A stretch of 64,000 nucleotides of DNA from the IMG/VR virus record IMGVR_UViG_3300027917_000042, positions 1 to 64,000 of that record. One strand, given 5' to 3'. The notes beneath the pieces are model-generated. The model was not told where the DNA came from. It did not search any database and saw only the letters and a list, made by a program, of their open reading frames with translations. Each line of letters begins with the position of its first letter. Position 1 is the stretch's first letter. Positions 1 to 6,486 of this stretch are shown here, in pieces. The DNA is from a virus. Made by a program: the position numbers and the translations under genes.

Positions 1-165
1 AAGCTCGTTGACGAGGACTACGGCGTCTCCGAGGTCGAGGTCATCATCGACTCCGGCACGCTCTGGTCCATCGATTCCAAATTGTCTGAGCAAGAGCGCC
101 ACGAACGCAACGCGCAGAGCCTGATGGGGCGTCGCGTACTGGGCACGATCAGGAGACTGAAATGA
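1..165 (+). CDS. Hypothetical protein, 3' fragment
   Basis: An open frame enters from the left edge and runs 54 codons to TGA at 163-165; its start lies outside the window. The visible part is acidic at first (LVDEDYGVSEVEV) and basic at the end (RRVLGTIRRLK). I do not recognise the family. Its stop overlaps the next start as ATGA, which indicates translational coupling and supports it as a real gene at the head of the small-gene train. Confidence 0.6.
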   Translation, partial: KLVDEDYGVSEVEVIIDSGTLWSIDSKLSEQERHERNAQSLMGRRVLGTIRRLK

Positions 166-350
166 CTGTGAAAGAACTGCTCGAACGGTTGCAGTGCTGC
201 AACCCCGACTCAGAGGTGATCATCTCGATCCGCCAGAACGAACAGGGCAACGCCATGTTCGGCACCTCGTGCGGACTGTCCGATGTTTTCACCGTTCCCA
301 ACCAGCACCCCGTGCTGATCACCGACGCGACCATGGAGGATCTGCGATGA
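162..350 (+). CDS. Small hypothetical phage protein (62 aa)
   Basis: A 62-residue protein starting with MTVKELLERLQCCNPDSEVI. The pattern of a short amphipathic helix followed by 'P-x-S/A-E-V-I' and a beta-rich tail is seen in many small phage proteins of unknown role. The start overlaps the upstream stop (ATGA) and its own stop overlaps the next start (ATGA), so it sits in a tightly coupled operon. No catalytic motif is visible. Function unknown. Confidence 0.7.
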   Translation: MTVKELLERLQCCNPDSEVIISIRQNEQGNAMFGTSCGLSDVFTVPNQHPVLITDATMEDLR

Positions 351-838
351 ACACCACCATCTTCACCGTCACCGGGCGCGGCCAGTTCCCAACCGACATG
401 CTGCGCTACGACCAGTGCTACCCGTTTGGGCCTGACGATGCGGTCAACCTGTATCTCGCCCCCTGCGACGATGGCCTGCACTACGTCAACGACGCGCAGG
501 CAGCGGGCCGCTCGACCACCCGGCAAGTCACTCTGGTCCATGTCAGCGACCGCCGCCACTGGGCCCCGACCAAGGACCGCTGGGCCAGCTTCGGCTGGGT
601 CGTGTGCCGCGTCAACGACGTGGACATCGACGGCGAGGCCAGCTGGTACCGGGCGGTCTACGGCGAGGCCGCGCACAACTTCCTCGACGAGTTCTGCTTC
701 GAGGTCTGGCTCGGCACCGGCACCGGCTACGCGGAACGCAGCGTCGCCCGCGTCAAGGCCAGCAGCGCCGAAGAGGCTGATCGGGAACTGCGCAAGCTCT
801 ACGGCGACACGCTGGAGGACTGGACGCTCATCGACTGA
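347..838 (+). CDS. Hypothetical protein (163 aa)
   Basis: The open frame extends upstream to 194, but the ATG at 347 overlaps the previous stop as ATGA and gives a start MNTTIFTVTGRG, so I choose it. The product is 163 residues, soluble, with a mixed alpha/beta look, aromatic-rich in the middle and an acidic helical C-terminus (EEADRELRKLYGDTLEDW). No family recognised; no membrane segment or signal peptide. The gene stops just before a GC-rich hairpin, so it may end one transcription or translation unit. Confidence 0.7.
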   Translation: MNTTIFTVTGRGQFPTDMLRYDQCYPFGPDDAVNLYLAPCDDGLHYVNDAQAAGRSTTRQVTLVHVSDRRHWAPTKDRWASFGWVVCRVNDVDIDGEASWYRAVYGEAAHNFLDEFCFEVWLGTGTGYAERSVARVKASSAEEADRELRKLYGDTLEDWTLID

Positions 839-846
839 TGTCGAAA

Positions 847-863
847 CCCCGGGTCGCCCGGGG
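847..863 (+). promoter_or_regulatory. GC-rich hairpin in leader of the 922 gene
   Basis: Perfect inverted repeat: CCCCGGG (847-853), loop TCG, CCCGGGG (857-863). No T-tract follows, so it is not a classical intrinsic terminator. It is followed at about 871-904 by a weaker pair, GTGGCT and AGCCAC, and then by the Shine-Dalgarno of the next gene. It may protect or attenuate the downstream transcript. Confidence 0.5.
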
Positions 864-921
864 TCGTCGCGAGGGTGGCTCCCTCCGGCCTGATGAGACA
901 AGCCACAACAGGAGAAACAAC

Positions 922-1506
922 ATGCCAAGAGTGCATCACGTGAAGAAAGCCCAGAAGGACAATTCTGTCGCGAAGAAGGGCGAGAGCTACTACTGGTGGA
1001 AGTTCCGCTACGGCGGCAAGCAGTACTCGAAGACCTATCCCCGGGCCAGCCAGCTGACCCAGTCGGACAAGCTGAGCCGCGTCTACAGCGCACAGGAGAG
1101 CGTTGAGGATTCCGGGCAGCCTCCGACCGACGCTCGGGCCTACGGCACGCCTGACGAGCTGGCAGCGGCCCTGCGCGAGGTCTACGACGTCTGGGAGAGC
1201 GCCATTCAGGAACTCAACGAGGTGGCCGACGAGTACGAGGAGTCCGCCGACAACAAGGAAGAGTACTTCCCGGGGACCGGCGACGAGATCCGCGAGAAGG
1301 CTGACGCCCTGCGCAGCAGTGCCGATGAGGCCGAGAGCCGGGCCGATGAGATCTCGCAGGCTGCCGACGAGCTGGACGGCTACGAGGACCAGTTCAAGGA
1401 AACCGATACTTCTTCGGGGCGAGTCGAGTGGAACGACGACTGGTACGACGAGGCGCAGATGCTCCTCGACAACCTGCCGTCCGAGCTGGAAGTGGAGGTG
1501 TACTGA
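922..1506 (+). CDS. Hypothetical coiled-coil protein (194 aa)
   Basis: The frame is open from 838, but ATG 922 has a good Shine-Dalgarno (AGGAG about 9 bases upstream) and a natural start, MPRVHHVKKAQKDN, so 922 is preferred. Residues 1-60 are basic and aromatic (YYWWKFRYGGKQYSK), suggesting nucleic-acid or ligand contact. About residues 75-165 form a strongly charged, Glu/Ala-rich helical stretch (EIREKADALRSSADEAES) typical of a coiled coil. The C-terminus is acidic. No enzyme motif is visible. It is followed by two further genes with overlapping stop/start codons. Role unknown; a DNA-binding or host-takeover accessory protein is possible but not shown. Confidence 0.75.
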   Translation: MPRVHHVKKAQKDNSVAKKGESYYWWKFRYGGKQYSKTYPRASQLTQSDKLSRVYSAQESVEDSGQPPTDARAYGTPDELAAALREVYDVWESAIQELNEVADEYEESADNKEEYFPGTGDEIREKADALRSSADEAESRADEISQAADELDGYEDQFKETDTSSGRVEWNDDWYDEAQMLLDNLPSELEVEVY

Positions 1507-1694
1507 TGGAGGTCTACGTCCTGCTGGATCGCGACGACTCGTTCGAGTGGTCCATCGTCGGCGTGGTCAGTAGCGAGAAGTCTGCCAAGGACTGGGTGGC
1601 CTTCTGGCCTGATGTGCGCCAGTACGAGACTCACAAGGTGGAGTTCTTCATCGCGCTGGTCACCGGCCAGCACCCTGTAGAGGAGGACAGCTGA
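1506..1694 (+). CDS. Small hypothetical protein (62 aa)
   Basis: The frame is open from 1428, but the ATG at 1506 overlaps the upstream TGA (TGATG) and gives the sensible start MEVYVLLDRDDSFEW. The product is 62 residues, acidic, and ends with VEEDS. It is coupled to the next gene by another TGATG. No family recognised. Confidence 0.65.
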   Translation: MEVYVLLDRDDSFEWSIVGVVSSEKSAKDWVAFWPDVRQYETHKVEFFIALVTGQHPVEEDS

Positions 1695-1993
1695 TGCTGA
1701 TCTACAAGATCTCTCGCGCTCGCAAGGAGCGGCGCAACATCGAGCATGCGGTGCCGGTCTGGACAGGCCGTCCGCTCAATCAACACCCGCGCTGGCAACG
1801 CTGGCACACCGATTTCCCGAACCACGATGGCGTCACCATTCAGAAGGGCGACCGGATCCACATCGAGCTGGATCAGGAAGACGTCCGCCGGATCATCGCG
1901 GCGACCACGGTCGGGGTCATGTCACAGCGCCTCACCAGCGAGGAAGCGAAAACCTTCATGGCCCTCGCTCGCAAGCTGTACGGCAGCGACTGA
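1694..1993 (+). CDS. Small hypothetical protein (99 aa)
   Basis: A 99-residue basic protein starting MLIYKISRARKERR. The Shine-Dalgarno GAGGA lies inside the end of the preceding gene and the start overlaps its TGA. The middle carries W-R-W and a 'GDRIHIELDQEDVRRI' stretch, and the C-terminus is helical (SEEAKTFMALARKLYG). No known domain recognised. It closes a three-gene coupled set starting at 922. Confidence 0.65.
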   Translation: MLIYKISRARKERRNIEHAVPVWTGRPLNQHPRWQRWHTDFPNHDGVTIQKGDRIHIELDQEDVRRIIAATTVGVMSQRLTSEEAKTFMALARKLYGSD

Positions 1994-2036
1994 GTCAGGT
2001 ATTATTTCACCACTCACTGGGAATACGGAGAACCCA

Positions 2037-2444
2037 ATGGCAACACTGAAAGCAAACGGCTGGGAAGTCGCCCGCATGCACCGGCACGTCACGACCGTGC
2101 TGGGTGAGGCGCATCAGACGCTCAGCTTCCGCTCTAACGGCTGGATCCTCGAAAAGGTGGACACTACGTTCGCCGACACCGGGAACCTCGTGAAGGGCAA
2201 CTGGAAGCGCCGCTGGCGCGTCAAGGGCGTGCGGGGCAAGGGCCCCGCGCTGCTCGATACAAAAATGCCGGAGTCAGATCCCCGGCGTCAGAAGGCAGCG
2301 GCCACCCTCAACAAGATCCGCAACGCCGCCAAGCGATGGATCGATTCGTCGATCGATGTCGCTGAGCGCGGCGGCAACGCCACCCAGTTCAGGGTGACCG
2401 GCGGTCTGATGAAGATCGAGGAGGATCGTAATGGCGCAGCCTGA
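2037..2444 (+). CDS. Hypothetical basic protein (135 aa)
   Basis: The frame is open from 1746, but ATG 2037 follows a GGAG site and the 43-base gap after the previous gene, and starts MATLKANGWEVARMHRHV. The product is 135 residues, rich in Lys/Arg (KGNWKRRWRVKGVRGKG), which suggests nucleic-acid binding. The gap upstream (1994-2036) could hold a promoter, but no convincing -10/-35 pair is visible. The 3' end overlaps the next gene by 14 bases. Confidence 0.65.
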   Translation: MATLKANGWEVARMHRHVTTVLGEAHQTLSFRSNGWILEKVDTTFADTGNLVKGNWKRRWRVKGVRGKGPALLDTKMPESDPRRQKAAATLNKIRNAAKRWIDSSIDVAERGGNATQFRVTGGLMKIEEDRNGAA

Positions 2445-2643
2445 ACACGACTTCGTCTGGAATCCCAACGGCGGGCCGACTGGCGTCCTGACCCCTGTCT
2501 CTGCGCAGGGCGAAGAGTGGGCCATGAAGCACCTGCCGCAGGACGACCTGACACACCTCGGCGGACACATTCTCGATGCCCGCTATTTCGAGGATGTCGC
2601 CGAGGCGATCGCCGAGGCAGGCATGACGGTGGTGCGCGAATGA
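2431..2643 (+). CDS. Small hypothetical protein (70 aa)
   Basis: A 70-residue acidic protein that starts inside the end of the previous gene with GAGGA as ribosome-binding site. It begins MAQPEHDFVWNPNGGPTG; the helical C-terminus is DARYFEDVAEAIAEAGMTVV. The stop overlaps the following ATG (ATGA). No family recognised. Confidence 0.6.
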   Translation: MAQPEHDFVWNPNGGPTGVLTPVSAQGEEWAMKHLPQDDLTHLGGHILDARYFEDVAEAIAEAGMTVVRE

Positions 2644-2804
2644 ACTACCACTGCCCGCACTGCGACGCCCGCTTCAGCGACACCGAAGCCAACACGGTGG
2701 TCGTGCCCGACGACCGCGACCAGATGTACGACCGCCCGCTCAGCGGCACGCTTGAAGTGCTGTGCTGCCCCGAGTGCGGCCACATCGACATCGAGGAGGC
2801 GTGA
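2640..2804 (+). CDS. Small zinc-ribbon protein (54 aa)
   Basis: A 54-residue protein with two CxxC knuckles, CPHC near residue 5-8 and CPEC near residue 44-47, spaced as in a minimal zinc ribbon. The start ATG overlaps the upstream stop (ATGA), which fixes it against the longer open frame from 2517. The stop also overlaps the next start. Phages use such proteins as small DNA-, RNA- or protein-binding modulators of host machinery; the target here is unknown. Confidence 0.7.
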   Translation: MNYHCPHCDARFSDTEANTVVVPDDRDQMYDRPLSGTLEVLCCPECGHIDIEEA

Positions 2805-2908
2805 TGCTGGATCTCTTATACCGACTGAGCCGTTACCGCATGACGTGGTACGTCTCCGGCGTGATCGACACGCTGATCATTCTTTTCATCATCTGGATCA
2901 TTCTGTAA
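2804..2908 (+). CDS. 34-residue single-span membrane microprotein
   Basis: A short gene whose ATG overlaps the upstream TGA (TGATG). It reads MLDLLYRLSRYRMTWY, then a Val/Ile/Leu/Phe-rich stretch of about 17 residues to the end (VIDTLIILFIIWIIL). The N-terminus is basic and the C-terminal half would span a membrane, so an inner-membrane, N-in topology is likely. Position and coupling support it as real despite its size. Possible roles include host-envelope modulation or superinfection exclusion; none is demonstrated. Confidence 0.55.
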   Translation: MLDLLYRLSRYRMTWYVSGVIDTLIILFIIWIIL

Positions 2909-2918
2909 GGGGACCGCG

Positions 2919-3266
2919 ATGGATGTCACCAACATCGGCGAAGTTTTCCGCACCGTCTACAACGGGCAGATGAACTTCATGACGCCGTCACTGCAGAAGT
3001 ACCGCAAGGCCGGGAACCTCCTCGTGGAGGTTTCCAGCGGCATCGGATTCTGCGAGGACACGATCTACGGCATCACCGTGCTGGAGGTCGCCCACCGAGC
3101 CAAGGTGGATCACAAGGACTGGGAGCTGCACAACGTGCATGGGCTGGGCTGGGTCGCCGTCAAGAAGCGCCACGACCTGTCCTGCTGCAAGGGCAGCATG
3201 CCGGAAGTGAATGAATACATCGATACGCACATCAAGGGGAAACTCAATGCCAACGAACAACACTGA
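2919..3266 (+). CDS. Hypothetical protein (115 aa)
   Basis: A 115-residue protein with GGGG as ribosome-binding site 8 bases before ATG. It starts MDVTNIGEVFRTVYNGQ; the core is beta-rich (LLVEVSSGIGFCEDTIYGIT) and there is a Cys pair (CC) near residue 90. It overlaps the next gene by 20 bases. No family recognised. Confidence 0.65.
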   Translation: MDVTNIGEVFRTVYNGQMNFMTPSLQKYRKAGNLLVEVSSGIGFCEDTIYGITVLEVAHRAKVDHKDWELHNVHGLGWVAVKKRHDLSCCKGSMPEVNEYIDTHIKGKLNANEQH

Positions 3267-3486
3267 ACTGAAGAAGATCATGAGGGCCAACCCGGATCTC
3301 ACCCGGGCGCAGGTCGCCCGCCTGACGCGCTGCAAGGACGTCAGCACGGTGGACCGCTGGCTCAGCCCCGCCACTCGTGGCGGCAAACCGAATCCCACGC
3401 ATCGCAACATGCCGGACGTCCGACTGTTCGCGCTGCGTGTGGCACTGGGCTCGATGAAGGTCATCGAGCAAAGCAACGACAAGTAG
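3247..3486 (+). CDS. Putative helix-turn-helix protein (79 aa)
   Basis: Start at ATG 3247 rather than 3211 because of the AAGGGGA site just upstream. The 79-residue product has a probable helix-turn-helix in residues 9-40 (DLTRAQVARLTRCKDVSTVD followed by RWLSP), of the kind found in small phage Cro-like DNA-binding proteins. The C-terminus is a helix of about 15 residues. It may regulate the early operon, but no cognate operator could be assigned. Confidence 0.65.
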   Translation: MPTNNTELKKIMRANPDLTRAQVARLTRCKDVSTVDRWLSPATRGGKPNPTHRNMPDVRLFALRVALGSMKVIEQSNDK

Positions 3487-3498
3487 GAGAACCACTAC

Positions 3499-4647
3499 AT
3501 GCAAACTCAGAAACTGACGAAAGACGCGGGACGCCTGTCCCTGACTGAACTGGCCGAAGAGCTGGAGCGCCAGCGCAAGGCCAAGGTGGACTTCACGGCG
3601 GACACCCGCCAGCTGGAGGTCATTCCCCACGAGACCACCGGGCTCGCCTTCACGGTGCCCGAGCCACTGCAGGAGAAGGTCGAGGCATCTGTCATGCCGA
3701 TCAACACCCACGCCCTGCGGCAGATCGGCAGCACCCTCGGCATCCCGGCCCCGTTCGTGGACAAGCTGAAGGACCGGCACCCGGACATGCTGGCGTGGAC
3801 CGTCAACCAGCTGTTCGAGCGCGAGCCCAAGGCCCGCATGGTGCGGACCCTCGATGGCGTTGCCCGGGCGTTCATGTCCGACAGCTACCGCCCGCTCGAT
3901 AACTTCGATCTGGCCGAAGCGGTGCTGCCCGAGCTGATCAGGATGGAGGCCGACGTGTTCAGCTGCGCCATCACCCAGACGCGGATGTACATCAAGGCCA
4001 TCATCCCCGGCGTCGTTCGCGAGGTGAAGGCAGACGGCGTGTTCTTCGGTGACGGCGGGCACAACACCATCCACGTGCTGAAACCGGGCTGCGTCATCGG
4101 CAACTCGGAAGTCGGCGCAGGCTCGCTGTTCTTCCAGCCCGGCATCCACGAGCGCCACTGCTCCAACCTCGCGGTGTTCTCCCGGGACGCCATGCGCAAG
4201 TTCCACGTGGGGCGCAAGCAGAACGGCGACGACGACATCTGGACGATCCTCTCCGAGGAGACGCGCCGGGTGCAGGACGCCGGGTTCTGGATGCAGGTCC
4301 GCGACATGGTCAAGGCCAGCTTCGAGGGCAAGCTGTTCGACAAGATGGTGCGCCAGTGCGAGGAGGCCATCAGCGGCGACAAGATCGAGGCCCCGATCGA
4401 GGCCATCAAGTTGCTGCCGGATACGTCTGTCACGCAGGCCGAGCAGGACGGCATCCTCAACACGCTGATCAAGGGCGGCGACCTGTCGCAGTTCGGCATG
4501 CAGGCTGCGGTCACGCGCTTCGCGCAGGACGTCGAGTCGCCGGATCGCCAGTTCGAGCTGGAACAGCTGGGCGGCAAGATCCTCGAACTGCCGCGCTCCC
4601 AGTGGACCCGGATCGCCAACGCGGGCGTCGATAGGGTGGCGGCATGA
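3499..4647 (+). CDS. DUF932-like phage/plasmid protein (382 aa)
   Basis: The largest gene of the left arm. Residues about 50-260 resemble the DUF932 / phage-plasmid-like family: 'AFMSDSYRPLDNFDLAEAVL' and the following beta-rich block are characteristic. The biochemical role of this family is not established; members occur in phage, plasmid and integrative-element replication or defence neighbourhoods. The N-terminus is a charged helix (ELAEELERQRKAKVDF). The 382-residue length is similar to other family members. Start ATG 3499 follows AGGAG closely. The stop overlaps the next gene by 4 bases. Confidence 0.75.
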   Translation: MQTQKLTKDAGRLSLTELAEELERQRKAKVDFTADTRQLEVIPHETTGLAFTVPEPLQEKVEASVMPINTHALRQIGSTLGIPAPFVDKLKDRHPDMLAWTVNQLFEREPKARMVRTLDGVARAFMSDSYRPLDNFDLAEAVLPELIRMEADVFSCAITQTRMYIKAIIPGVVREVKADGVFFGDGGHNTIHVLKPGCVIGNSEVGAGSLFFQPGIHERHCSNLAVFSRDAMRKFHVGRKQNGDDDIWTILSEETRRVQDAGFWMQVRDMVKASFEGKLFDKMVRQCEEAISGDKIEAPIEAIKLLPDTSVTQAEQDGILNTLIKGGDLSQFGMQAAVTRFAQDVESPDRQFELEQLGGKILELPRSQWTRIANAGVDRVAA

Positions 4648-4928
4648 GCGAGCTGCAAGCCTTGATCGATGCGTCCAAGGTCGAGTCATTCACTGACCCG
4701 TCCAAGGCATCCGACACGGAGATGCTCGGGATCTTGGTAGCCCGCCACTGCGAGTGGACCGGGATCGAGATTCTGAAGGTCGCCGTAGAGGCGCTACAGG
4801 ACGCCAACTTCCACACCATGGCCTGCGCCATTGAAGAGGGCATCGAGTCCATCGAGAACAACCCTCAGGACGACGCAAGCGTGGAAACCCGTCAGCTGCT
4901 GCAGTCCGCTCTGGACTCGCTGAAGTAA
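4644..4928 (+). CDS. Hypothetical acidic protein (94 aa)
   Basis: A 94-residue, mostly helical acidic protein starting MSELQALIDASKVESF. The start overlaps the DUF932-like gene's stop (ATGA), suggesting co-translation and possibly a complex with that protein. An intrinsic terminator lies directly after its stop, so it ends this transcription unit. No family recognised. Confidence 0.65.
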   Translation: MSELQALIDASKVESFTDPSKASDTEMLGILVARHCEWTGIEILKVAVEALQDANFHTMACAIEEGIESIENNPQDDASVETRQLLQSALDSLK

Positions 4929-4934
4929 CTCACC

Positions 4935-4960
4935 GGGGCCGGGTTCGCCCGGCCCCCTTT
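4935..4960 (+). terminator. Intrinsic terminator with TTCG tetraloop
   Basis: GGGGCCGGG (4935-4943), loop TTCG, CCCGGCCCC (4948-4956), then CTTTT. A nine-base-pair perfect GC stem with a stable UUCG loop and a short T-tract right after the stop at 4928 is a good Rho-independent terminator, probably partial because the next gene follows in the same direction after 16 bases. Confidence 0.85.
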
Positions 4961-4976
4961 TCCGAAGGAGACAACA

Positions 4977-5516
4977 ATGCCAACGCCAAGAGAACACGCC
5001 ACCACCATGCTGGACCGGCTCATCGAGCTGGATCAGATCGTCAACGGCCACTGCTATGAGATGGGGCAGATCCTGTCCGCCATCGAACATGGCAAGCTGT
5101 GGGAGGTGCTGGAGTACCAGTCATTCGCGCATCTGGTGCAGGAAGAGCTGAGCTTCTCCGACCAGACCGCGTACAACTACATGCACCTGTACCGTGGGCT
5201 GCGCCGCCTGAAGTACACCAAGCTGGAGTCGCTGGCCCTGATCCGGCGCTTCGGTATGTGGCGCATGCTGCAGTACCTGCGCACGGCGAAGACCAAGGAG
5301 TCCACCCGGGCCATCACCAAGGCCATCCAGACGATCCGCGAGAACACCCGCACCGTGGCGTTCTCCCTGTCCAAGGATGAATACGCCGCCGTGATGGACC
5401 TGCTGCATGAGCTGGGACTGGAGCATGGGCCGTCTGGCCGGGCCACCAATCTCACCGAGACTTTCCTGCAGCTGGTGGATCTGGTGAAGGAGCGGGGCGT
5501 CAAGCAGGCCGCGTAG
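4977..5516 (+). CDS. Putative DNA-binding regulator (179 aa)
   Basis: A 179-residue protein with AAGGAG just before ATG. The N-terminal half (residues 1-70) is helical and includes 'SFAHLVQEELSFSDQTAYNY', which looks like a helix-turn-helix of the type used in phage and plasmid regulators (an adaptor-like 'degree of choice' similar to DUF3102/ParB-family HTH proteins). The middle is basic (RAITKAIQTIRENTRTV) and the C-terminus (about 125-170) again helical. Two perfect palindromes with GTTCAA half-sites begin at its stop codon, which would fit autoregulatory or partition-like binding. Function inferred only. Confidence 0.65.
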   Translation: MPTPREHATTMLDRLIELDQIVNGHCYEMGQILSAIEHGKLWEVLEYQSFAHLVQEELSFSDQTAYNYMHLYRGLRRLKYTKLESLALIRRFGMWRMLQYLRTAKTKESTRAITKAIQTIRENTRTVAFSLSKDEYAAVMDLLHELGLEHGPSGRATNLTETFLQLVDLVKERGVKQAA

Positions 5517-5553
5517 CGTTCAATGAACGCGGGCGTTCAACGCGATTGAACGC
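5516..5553. repeat. Two adjacent palindromes with GCGTTCA half-sites
   Basis: First palindrome: GCGTTCA (5516-5522), one base, TGAACGC (5524-5530). Second: GCGTTCAA (5533-5540), CGCGA, TTGAACGC (5546-5553). Both are perfect and share the same half-site. They sit between a putative DNA-binding gene and a terminator, so they look like protein-binding sites rather than a terminator stem. Confidence 0.75.
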
Positions 5554-5564
5554 ACAAACAGCAA

Positions 5565-5588
5565 GGGCCCCGCAACGGGGCCCTTTCT
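5565..5588. terminator. Intrinsic terminator between converging operons
   Basis: GGGCCCCG (5565-5572), loop CAA, CGGGGCCC (5576-5583), then TTTCT. It ends the left plus-strand block; the minus-strand operon from the right also converges on this point (its last gene ends at 5649), so it may act in both directions, though the T-tract favours plus. Confidence 0.85.
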
Positions 5589-5648
5589 CACTGTGGAGAA
5601 CCGCATGCAGGGGAGGAACCACCTCCATCTACAGCGGACTTCATCTTC

Positions 5649-6017
5649 TCATAGACACCGCTCGGCATTCAAGCTCTTCGACCTGTGTTCCTGTTCCCAT
5701 TGATTAGCCAGCTCGAAGACATCGTAGCCCAGCTGATCGATCACCCATTGCAGATGGCGCATCTGCGTTCCAAAGCCACGCTCCCAGCGCAGCACGCCCA
5801 TGCCGCCATCGATGCCGAAGAGACCGGTGTGATATTTCTCGTGCAGCGGGATTTGCAGGTATGGGTTTTGCTTCTGGGCGATACCCACGTGCCAGCCCGC
5901 CTCCTTGATGGACCCGCCATGGCAATGATGCAGCGTCACCGGCCTGAGCCGGGACACGCAGCATGGCAACTCACGTAGTTTCTTCTCCCAGCCAGTCACT
6001 GATATCGAGGCAGCCAT
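5649..6017 (-). CDS. Putative HNH/Ref-like endonuclease (122 aa)
   Basis: Start chosen at the ATG ending 6017, which has GGAGA upstream; the open frame extends to 6119. The 122-residue protein carries His30-His31 in 'PVTLHHCHGG', then 'LQIPLHEKYHTG' and 'MGVLRWERGFGTQMRHL'. This order (HH, P-L-x-x-x-x-H, then G...RWE..xG.Q) resembles the HNH-type nucleases of phage, such as the RecA-dependent P1 Ref family and related small replication-module nucleases. Unlike typical members, the zinc-binding cysteines are incomplete (a CC at 19-20 and C32). It is the last gene of the replication operon. The assignment is by motif, not alignment. Confidence 0.65.
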   Translation of the reverse strand: MAASISVTGWEKKLRELPCCVSRLRPVTLHHCHGGSIKEAGWHVGIAQKQNPYLQIPLHEKYHTGLFGIDGGMGVLRWERGFGTQMRHLQWVIDQLGYDVFELANQWEQEHRSKSLNAERCL

Positions 6018-6486
6018 GTCCGGGCTCTCCGTTGTCGATGTTCGGCAAGGGCAAGTAGACCACCGGTTCCTTGTCCCCGTTCTGTTTGCGGTCGTTACCG
6101 CCCCACTCCAGTCTAGCAATCGGCACTCTTCGACAGTCGATCAAATACAGCAGGTGCGGCTCCACCTCAAACTGGTAGATCATCCAAGCTGGGCAGCATA
6201 TCTGGTTCCCCCAGTGCATCAGAGCAGCGTGCTTGGCGAGACCCAGCATCATCTCCGGGTACTTGCCACTGCCAGACTCGCTCTTCTCCCGGTACTTGAA
6301 CTCGGCCACGCCCATGATTTCTTTCTCTCGGCGAAAGCACCAGTCGATCTCGTAAAGGAACGGGCTCAGGTTCTCTACCGTGTAGTTATGCCCGGTTCGC
6401 CGGGCCAACTCCTTCTCGATCGCACGAGCGGCTGCATTCTGTCTGGCGATATCCTTCTTGGATTCGTTGCGCGGTCTCCAGCTCAT
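5971..6486 (-). CDS. Putative PD-(D/E)XK-fold nuclease (171 aa)
   Basis: ATG at 6484-6486 overlaps the upstream stop (TGATG), so I prefer it to the frame's first codon at 6516. Residues 45-66 read 'YEIDWCFRREKEIMGVAEFK', giving Asp48 and Glu62-x-Lys64, the spacing of a PD-(D/E)XK catalytic core, with a preceding helix containing Glu24. Phages often encode such a small nuclease as a Holliday junction resolvase or VRR-NUC-type enzyme next to primase and helicase. The C-terminal half has a conserved-looking beta stretch (HLLYLIDCRRVPIARLEW). Overlaps the downstream HNH-like gene by 47 bases. No experimental support is visible. Confidence 0.6.
   Translation of the reverse strand: MSWRPRNESKKDIARQNAAARAIEKELARRTGHNYTVENLSPFLYEIDWCFRREKEIMGVAEFKYREKSESGSGKYPEMMLGLAKHAALMHWGNQICCPAWMIYQFEVEPHLLYLIDCRRVPIARLEWGGNDRKQNGDKEPVVYLPLPNIDNGEPGHGCLDISDWLGEETT

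Noticed and set aside
890-915. CTGATGA...GAAAC string, resembling a hammerhead ribozyme core
   Set aside because: No G-C closing pair of stem II before GAAA, no plausible stems I and III, and no cleavage triplet in place.
3244-4689. 481-codon minus-strand open frame opposite the DUF932-like gene
   Set aside because: High-GC antisense shadow with low-complexity His/Leu/Ala composition.
5604-5702. Short plus-strand frame with a GGAG upstream
   Set aside because: Overlaps the antisense end of the HNH-like gene, follows a strong terminator, and encodes an unstructured His/Ser-rich peptide.
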